A stretch of 37,310 bases of DNA from Alphaproteobacteria bacterium. GTDB lineage: Bacteria; Pseudomonadota; Alphaproteobacteria; Reyranellales; Reyranellaceae. Numbering within the stretch: position 1 is the first letter of the stretch; the number at the start of each line of letters is the position of its first letter. The position numbers and the translations under genes were made by a program. Location: the NCBI GenBank assembly GCA_019235415.1, contig JAFAKN010000598.1:1-37310 (forward strand), written 5' to 3'. Positions 32,312-37,310 of the stretch are shown one piece after another. The notes beneath the pieces are model-generated. The model searched no databases, was not told the origin of the DNA, and saw only the letters and a program-made list of their open reading frames with translations.

Positions 32312-33791
32312 GAGGTGCCTTGTCGTAGTTGATCGCCGCAACGGCCAGGATCTCCGAGCGGTCCTCCGCCAGGAGATGCCCGGCGGCGATCGCCTGGTCG
32401 AGCGCCACGCCGAAGCGGCGCAGGTAGTCGTCCTTGCCGCCGGGATAGAGCGTCGCCAGCGTCGCCTTGTCGAAGGGCTCGCCGACCCCCACGAGGTGTC
32501 CGACAGTCGAGCCTGAATTGCCGGCGCCCGACAGGCGCATGGTCGGAACGTCGGTCCAGGGCGTGCGGATGCCGCCGCTCGCGATGCCGCGCGCGTCGGT
32601 CTGCAGGCTGGGCTTCGCACCGGCTTCAGCAGGCTCTGTCAAATCGATGCGCGGCGTGCTGGCCGGCGGCCGCCCCGTCCGCAGCCACTGGTCCAGCGCC
32701 ACGATCGCGGCCTCGGCAACGTAATGATGCGGAACCCCGGGATTGTACGGCTTGGCCAGCGGGCCGCCGGGCACCGCCTGCGCCGGCCAGAACAGGGCGG
32801 CCAGCCGCTCGGCGCTGAGCGCACCGCTGTCGGTGAAGGCGCCGGCGAGGAAATAGCCGTCGGCGTGCGCCGCCCCGGCCAGCTCCCAGACACGCAGATG
32901 CCTATCGTTCGGCTGGCGCGCCAACCAATAGCCTGGCAACCGGGCGCCTAAAAGGTCGGTTTCCGTAATCAGGGCGAGCACCGGCGTACGCAGATCGGGA
33001 CGAAAGCGGACTTCGGGAAGCAGGTCTGCACCCTCAAGGCGCACACCGTCGAGCGCCGCCGCCGAGCCGAAGCGCGAGTGAATGAAGAAACCGTCATAGA
33101 CGGGCGTCAGCCGGTCCACGGCGTTGAGGTAGCTGGTCAGGAATCCGGCGGACTGGGACTCGCCCATGGCGACGACCCGCTGGGGCTTCAGCGGCCCCAC
33201 CATGCCGCTCGCCCTCGCCGCCTTCAGCGCCGCACCGGCTTGCGCGAAGATGTCATAGGCGAAGGCGTCGCCCGGATGGCAAAGGCTGCCGTAGCGGGCC
33301 GGGTCGGTCTGCTTGAGTGGCACACCCATGCCCATGACAGAGGCGCCACCCTCGACCCCGACCTCCTGCGCCGACACCGCGACGTAGGCGTAGCCGCGGC
33401 GCAGGATCTCACGATGCGCCACCATCCACTCGACCGGCATGTCCTGCCCGGAGGTGACGTTGAGCCATTCGACGAGCACCGTGCCGTTGAACGCCGCGGC
33501 ATCGCTCGGCCGGACCACCACGAGCCGGGTTTCGTACGCAGCGCTGCCGGCGGGCGCGGCACTCCACAAGCCGTCGGAAGTCGGCGGGCTCGCGAGGGCA
33601 TAGCGCGTCGCCGAACCGCCGAGGAAGAACTCCTCGACCTGGTAGCCGAAAGGCGCCAAGTCGTAGGCGCCCAGCAACAGCGCCGGCTTGCCCGCGACGG
33701 ACGTGACCGAATCAGGCAATTGGCAACGGTCCCAATTCAGGCATTCGAAGATTCCCGGGCTACTTCTCCAGGATCGGATGGCCGATGGCAA
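32274..33791 (-). CDS. large alpha/beta hydrolase (Abhydrolase_10-like)
   Basis: A protein of about 505 residues of the alpha/beta hydrolase domain family best known as uncharacterised 'alpha/beta hydrolase domain-containing protein'. It contains GYQVEEFFLGGSATRY near the N terminus, VLVEWLNVTSGQD, the nucleophile elbow VVAMGESQSAGFLTSYLNAV and VWELAGAAHADGY near the catalytic histidine. No signal peptide is obvious. The start is uncertain: ATG 33791 as given, or TTG 33719, which would remove 24 non-conserved residues. Substrate unknown. It is divergent from the VOC gene (48 bp gap), and its 3' tail runs 38 bp into the cupin gene. Confidence 0.8.
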   Translation of the reverse strand: MPSAIRSWRSSPGIFECLNWDRCQLPDSVTSVAGKPALLLGAYDLAPFGYQVEEFFLGGSATRYALASPPTSDGLWSAAPAGSAAYETRLVVVRPSDAAAFNGTVLVEWLNVTSGQDMPVEWMVAHREILRRGYAYVAVSAQEVGVEGGASVMGMGVPLKQTDPARYGSLCHPGDAFAYDIFAQAGAALKAARASGMVGPLKPQRVVAMGESQSAGFLTSYLNAVDRLTPVYDGFFIHSRFGSAAALDGVRLEGADLLPEVRFRPDLRTPVLALITETDLLGARLPGYWLARQPNDRHLRVWELAGAAHADGYFLAGAFTDSGALSAERLAALFWPAQAVPGGPLAKPYNPGVPHHYVAEAAIVALDQWLRTGRPPASTPRIDLTEPAEAGAKPSLQTDARGIASGGIRTPWTDVPTMRLSGAGNSGSTVGHLVGVGEPFDKATLATLYPGGKDDYLRRFGVALDQAIAAGHLLAEDRSEILAVAAINYDKAPLSEGGARSRGRP

Positions 33792-33839
33792 TATAGTGCG
33801 CCGTAATCGCCCGTCGCCTTAGCTCGAGGAGAGTTCTCC

Positions 33840-34220
33840 ATGCACCATTCGCGCCTCTGCGCCGTGCTCATCGACTGCAAGACTGCCGACGTGGACGACG
33901 CCGCCCGCTTCTGGGCCGCGGCACTCGGCCGTCCGGTGGACCTCGGCCATCCGATGAGCCGCGGCAACTACCGCATGCTGGAAACGCCTCCCGACGAGCT
34001 GGCCGTGCAGATCCAACGGGTCGAGCACGAAAGCCGCGCGCACATCGACATCGAGACCGACGATATTGCCGCCGAGGTGCGGCGTCTCGAGACGCTGGGC
34101 GCAACGGTGGTGAACCGCCTCGAACGCTGGGTGGTGATGCAGGCGCCCACCGGCCAGCGCTTCTGCGTCGTGCGCGTCCAACGCCCGGGCTTCCCCAAGA
34201 ACGCCAACCGCTGGGACTAA
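33840..34220 (+). CDS. VOC family protein (single domain)
   Basis: A 126-residue glyoxalase/bleomycin-resistance-type protein. The N-terminal LCAVLIDCKTADVDDAARFWAAALGRPVD segment and HIDIETDDIAAEVRRLETLGATVV are typical of this small 'glyoxalase-like domain' family. A single module of about 120 residues should dimerise. Metal and substrate are unknown. GAGGAGA precedes the ATG by about 8 nt. Its last four bases overlap the stop of the convergent membrane-protein gene. Not closely similar to the two-domain VOC protein at 614. Confidence 0.88.
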   Translation: MHHSRLCAVLIDCKTADVDDAARFWAAALGRPVDLGHPMSRGNYRMLETPPDELAVQIQRVEHESRAHIDIETDDIAAEVRRLETLGATVVNRLERWVVMQAPTGQRFCVVRVQRPGFPKNANRWD

Positions 34221-34729
34221 GGCGCGCCCCGCTGCGCCGCCAGTCGGCCGGTCGGACGCAGCAGCAGATAGAACGCCGCGACGTGCGTGATCATCAGCAA
34301 GGGCACGTAGAGGATCGGGATCGCGTAGGTGGCGCCCAGCTCGCCCGCCAGAGCCCCGAGGCCCACTTCGTTGCCGTGATAGTAGTCGACCAGGATGTCG
34401 ACGGTCCCGACGACATTGAAGCCGACGACGAACGGCCAGTAGAGGGCCGCAATCCGCACCGTGAGGAGCGCCAGCATGGCCAGCAGGCCGGTTGCGAAAT
34501 CGCCATAGGCGGCGAACGTGGTGAAGCTGGCGGGTAGATTGGCGCCGACGACGCCCGGAACGAGGAACACCAGCCCGAAGAAGCGGAAGCTGTGCAACGT
34601 CGCGATGGCGCGCTGCGCCTGGACAGGGTCCATCGCTCGCAGCCTCGGCCAGACGTAGGCGCCGAAGCACAGCAGCCACGGCACGTAGCCCAGGACGAGA
34701 TGAATCTGGAAGATCCTCTCCGGTGACAT
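34217..34729 (-). CDS. small integral membrane protein, unknown function
   Basis: A 170-residue protein with about four or five hydrophobic helices (roughly 8-28, 48-65, 75-100, 102-120 and 135-158). I see no recognised transport or enzyme motif; GFNVVGTVDILVDYYHGNEVGL is the most distinctive stretch. It begins 9 bp after the stop of the epoxide-hydrolase-like gene on the same strand, so the two are probably one operon. Confidence 0.78.
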   Translation of the reverse strand: MSPERIFQIHLVLGYVPWLLCFGAYVWPRLRAMDPVQAQRAIATLHSFRFFGLVFLVPGVVGANLPASFTTFAAYGDFATGLLAMLALLTVRIAALYWPFVVGFNVVGTVDILVDYYHGNEVGLGALAGELGATYAIPILYVPLLMITHVAAFYLLLRPTGRLAAQRGAP

Positions 34730-34738
34730 CGAAGCGGC

Positions 34739-35833
34739 CTATAGGCTGTGAAGGAAGTCGATCATCGCCGCATTGACCTGCGGCGCGCGTTCTTGCTGGG
34801 TCCAATGACCGCAGCCCGCCAGCATGACCGGCGGCCGGAGCTTGGGCACCAGGGCCGCCTGCTTGGCGACGGCAGGCGCATAGGCGGCGACGACAAAGTC
34901 GCGGTCCCCCGCGATGTAGAGCGCCGGAACGCTCATCGTGGCTCCGGCAAACGGCGCCAGCAGCTCCCAGCTGCGATCGAGATTGCGGAACCAGTTGAGG
35001 CCGCCGCGAAACCCGCTGCGCGTGAATTCACCGACGTAGACATCGATATCGGACTCCGCGATCCAGCCGGGCAAGGATGGCGGATTGATCAAGAAGCGGC
35101 CCTTTCGCGGAATCATCCCGGCAAACTGCCCGCTGTCCGCAGGCGTCGGCCTGTCGCCCGAGAGCGAGTAGAACTGCGAACGCAATGTCTGCCGCACGTC
35201 GCGGCCCAGCGCCGCCTCGGCCTCGGGGCTTTGCAAGTAGAGCTGGTAGAACACCGCATCCTGGTTTTGCGGCATGAGCGTCGTGGGTGGGACCAAAGTG
35301 CCGAACCCCTGCGGCCGGAACGGCACATCGAGCGAGATGACGGCACGGAAGCGGTCGGAGCGCAAAAGCGCCGCCTGCCATGCCATCGTCGCGCCGACAT
35401 CGTGGCCGACGACGACCGCCTGCTCTGCCCCCAAGGCGTCGACCAGCCCCACGATGTCGCCGACGTCGTCGAGCACCGTATACTTGCCGACCTCCTCCGG
35501 ACGGTCGCTTCGCCCGTAGCCGCGCAGGTCGGGTGCCACGGCATGGAACCCCGCCGCCGCCAGCGCCGGCAGCTGATGCCGCCAGGAATACCAGCACTCG
35601 GGAAAGCCGTGGCAGAGGATGACGAGCGGCCCGGCCCCCTGCTCGGCGACGTGCAAGCGGATGCCGTTCGTCGCGATCATGCGATGCCTGACCTCGGGCA
35701 TCGCCGACTCCACACCTGGGCCGTCATCTGGGCCTATTGCGTCGGCCCAGGATGGCCGCGCCCAAGCAGCAGCCGTGGCGAGCGCACCTCCGGCCCACAG
35801 AATGTCGCGTCGGGAATACGTCGCGGCTCGCAT
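34739..35833 (-). CDS. Tat-exported epoxide-hydrolase-like alpha/beta hydrolase
   Basis: A 364-residue protein with a twin-arginine signal peptide (SRRDILWAGGALATAAAWA, R8-R9). The mature part has the epoxide hydrolase pattern HGFPE (75-79), nucleophile D145 (GHDVGA), acid D312 (AGDRDFV) and base H343 (GCGHWTQ). One lid tyrosine is kept in FYQLYLQSP. The second, expected in NWYRN (Tyr466 of human soluble epoxide hydrolase), is phenylalanine here (NWFRNLD, F282). Epoxide opening may be weak, or the enzyme may be a dehalogenase or other hydrolase. Export by Tat means it folds with any partner before reaching the periplasm. Divergent from LysR (107 bp). Confidence 0.87.
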   Translation of the reverse strand: MRAATYSRRDILWAGGALATAAAWARPSWADAIGPDDGPGVESAMPEVRHRMIATNGIRLHVAEQGAGPLVILCHGFPECWYSWRHQLPALAAAGFHAVAPDLRGYGRSDRPEEVGKYTVLDDVGDIVGLVDALGAEQAVVVGHDVGATMAWQAALLRSDRFRAVISLDVPFRPQGFGTLVPPTTLMPQNQDAVFYQLYLQSPEAEAALGRDVRQTLRSQFYSLSGDRPTPADSGQFAGMIPRKGRFLINPPSLPGWIAESDIDVYVGEFTRSGFRGGLNWFRNLDRSWELLAPFAGATMSVPALYIAGDRDFVVAAYAPAVAKQAALVPKLRPPVMLAGCGHWTQQERAPQVNAAMIDFLHSL

Positions 35834-35869
35834 GGCGTGGCTCCGTTGATCGTCGCGAACGGCGACGGG

Positions 35870-35887
35870 GCTTGCGGAATGGCAAGC
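35870..35887. promoter_or_regulatory. candidate LysR-type binding site (T-N11-A palindrome)
   Basis: The perfect inverted repeat GCTTGC-N6-GCAAGC contains the T-N11-A core of LysR-family sites. It lies between the divergent epoxide-hydrolase-like and LysR genes, 54 bp before the LysR start. Confidence 0.55.
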
Positions 35888-35940
35888 CGGATGTGCGGTC
35901 GCTTCCTGCCAGCCACCATTGGCGATAATGTGGACAGGCT

Positions 35941-36894
35941 ATGAAGAAGAACTTCACGGTCCGGCGCGGCGCGCTCGACGGCATAGAAGCCTTCCTGAGC
36001 GTTGCCCAGCACCGCAGCTTTCGCAAAGCGGCGGCCGAGCTCGGCGTGACGCCGTCGGCGATCAGCCAGGCGGTACGCACCCTCGAGGCACGTGTCGGCG
36101 CCGCGCTGTTCATCCGCACGACGCGCAGCGTCGGCCTGAGCGAAGCCGGCGAGCAGTTCCTGTCCCGCGCCAAGCCTGCCTTCGAGGAGCTGATCGCGGC
36201 CAGCGACGTGGCGCGCGGCCTCGGGCGGAAGCCGGCCGGGCTGCTGCGCCTCGCCATGCCGCGGGCCGTGGTGCCGATCCTGCTCGAGCCGCTGATCGCC
36301 TCGTTCTGCCGGGCCAATCCCGAGGTCGAGGTGGAGATCGCCGCCAGCGCCGAACTGGTCGACATCGCGGCGAAAGGTTTCGACGCCGGCATCCGGCTCG
36401 GCCAGTTCATCGCTGCGGACATGATCGCGCTGCGCCTGACGCCGCCCGTCCCGCTGGTGGTCGTCGCCAGCCCCGACTACCTGCGCCGGTGCGGAACGCC
36501 CGAGCGCATCGACGATCTCAGTCGGCACGCCTGTCTACGCATTCGTCGCTCGAACGGGGCGATCGCGCCCTGGTCCCTGCTCAGCGGCAACAAGCCGATC
36601 GAGGCGATCGTCGCGGGACCGCTGATCGCGCACGACATGCCGACGATGCTCGATGCCGCCGTCGCGGGCATGGGGCTTGCTCAAGTGCCTGGGCCGGTCG
36701 CGGCCGGACAGGTGACAGCCGGAACTCTCGTGCACGTCCTGGAATCGTTCGCGCCGTTGGCCCCGGGTGTGTTTCTCTACTATCCCAGCCGCCATCAAAT
36801 GACGCCGAAGCTGCGCGCCTTCATCGACCACGTGAAGAGCCATTCGAGCCACGGCAGTCCAGCAACGCGCCGGCAGCCCGCTTCGAAGCGGTAG
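35941..36894 (+). CDS. LysR-family transcriptional regulator
   Basis: A 317-residue LTTR. The winged helix-turn-helix is at the N terminus (ALDGIEAFLSVAQHRSFRKAAAELGVTPSAISQAVRTLEARVG, residues 11-53), followed by the usual linker helix and a periplasmic-binding-protein-like effector domain (about 95-300). It is divergent from the epoxide-hydrolase-like gene, and a T-N11-A palindrome lies between them. This is the textbook LTTR arrangement, so it probably controls that gene. Effector unknown. Confidence 0.93.
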   Translation: MKKNFTVRRGALDGIEAFLSVAQHRSFRKAAAELGVTPSAISQAVRTLEARVGAALFIRTTRSVGLSEAGEQFLSRAKPAFEELIAASDVARGLGRKPAGLLRLAMPRAVVPILLEPLIASFCRANPEVEVEIAASAELVDIAAKGFDAGIRLGQFIAADMIALRLTPPVPLVVVASPDYLRRCGTPERIDDLSRHACLRIRRSNGAIAPWSLLSGNKPIEAIVAGPLIAHDMPTMLDAAVAGMGLAQVPGPVAAGQVTAGTLVHVLESFAPLAPGVFLYYPSRHQMTPKLRAFIDHVKSHSSHGSPATRRQPASKR

Positions 36895-36934
36895 CTCCTC
36901 TCCAATCCCAATGACGGCCGCAGCGTCGTTGCGA

Positions 36935-37309
36935 TCATCGCGCTTCGAAATCACCCATCTCGTACAATGGCCGGATTTCGATCTCGCTCGGTTCCGGCAT
37001 GGGGTTGGGGCAGCGCTTCACCCAGGCGACCGCCTCGTCCATGTCCTTGACTTCCCACAGCCAGAAGCCGGCGACCAGCTCCCGGGGCTGTCCGAAGGGC
37101 CCGTCGATGACCGTACGGTTCGCGCCGTCGAACGCAACACGCTTGCCGTGCGAGGAGGGCTTCAGGCCATCGGCGTCGCGCAGGATGCCGGCCTCACGCA
37201 GCTCGTCATTGAATTGGCCCATCGCCTCGAGCATCTTGGTCGTCTCGGGCGTGCGGAAAAAGCCCTTCTCGCTGTCTTCGGTCGCCTTCACGAGCACCAT
37301 CACACGCAT
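36935..37309 (-). CDS. YCII/DGPF-domain protein
   Basis: A 124-residue YCII-related (DGPF-type) protein: RVMVLVKATEDSEKG at the N terminus, the DGPFGQPRELVAGFWLWEVKDMDEAVAWVKRCP core and EIEIRPLYE near the end. These are ferredoxin-like dimeric barrels often encoded beside ECF sigma factors of the SigJ/sigma-70-like group; any such partner would be beyond the window. The ATG lies at 37307-37309, one base from the window edge, so the gene is complete but its promoter is not seen. Convergent with LysR. Confidence 0.9.
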   Translation of the reverse strand: MRVMVLVKATEDSEKGFFRTPETTKMLEAMGQFNDELREAGILRDADGLKPSSHGKRVAFDGANRTVIDGPFGQPRELVAGFWLWEVKDMDEAVAWVKRCPNPMPEPSEIEIRPLYEMGDFEAR

Positions 37310-37310
37310 C

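Overview
The window is a GC-rich (by eye roughly 65%) bacterial chromosome segment packed with about 40 genes. The protein families, frequent GTG/TTG starts and long antisense shadow frames point to an alphaproteobacterium of the Rhodospirillales/Hyphomicrobiales type (a Reyranella-like soil or water organism would fit). That placement is an impression from gene content, not a computed result. I see no rRNA, tRNA, CRISPR array, phage module, transposase or replication origin.

Layout. 1-5 kb: an ArsC/Spx-like reductase, a two-domain VOC protein, a secreted retropepsin-like protease, an MBL-fold hydrolase, a stand-alone receiver domain, a methyltransferase and MsrB. 5.2-9.5 kb: a translationally coupled extended-SDR/FAD-oxidoreductase pair, then an FtsH-family protease outside the usual tilS-ftsH context. 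9.8-15.7 kb: a luciferase-like oxidoreductase with a secreted Sel1-repeat protein, an MFS transporter with a mercuric-reductase-like flavoprotein, and a decayed SAM hydrolase (DUF62) pseudogene. 15.7-22.9 kb: a chloroperoxidase-type hydrolase, a TehA/SLAC1-type membrane protein, a MetE C-terminal-like methyltransferase, a small secreted protein, an SDR, an SRPBCC protein, a class III nucleotidyl cyclase and a DHFR-family protein. 23.0-29.1 kb: an ArsR-SRPBCC operon with two tandem operators, a large secreted putative polysaccharide lyase, an amidase, and a divergent nitroreductase/DyP peroxidase pair. 29.2-37.3 kb: a GFA-family protein, an atypical SDR, a TetR regulator facing a DinB-cupin operon with two matching palindromes, a large alpha/beta hydrolase, a VOC protein, a Tat-exported epoxide-hydrolase-like protein with a small membrane protein, a LysR regulator and a YCII/DGPF protein.

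How it fits together. Much of the region looks like accessory redox, detoxification and small-molecule metabolism arranged in one- to three-gene units, several with a local regulator (ArsR, TetR, LysR) whose probable operator can be seen as a palindrome. The most distinctive element is the DyP peroxidase. It ends in a linker plus a canonical encapsulin cargo-loading peptide, yet no encapsulin shell gene lies in the window. Long hairpin repeats of one or two families sit between convergent genes and probably act as dispersed intergenic repeats or terminators. I did not find a clearly new multi-gene system; the strongest leads are listed as findings.
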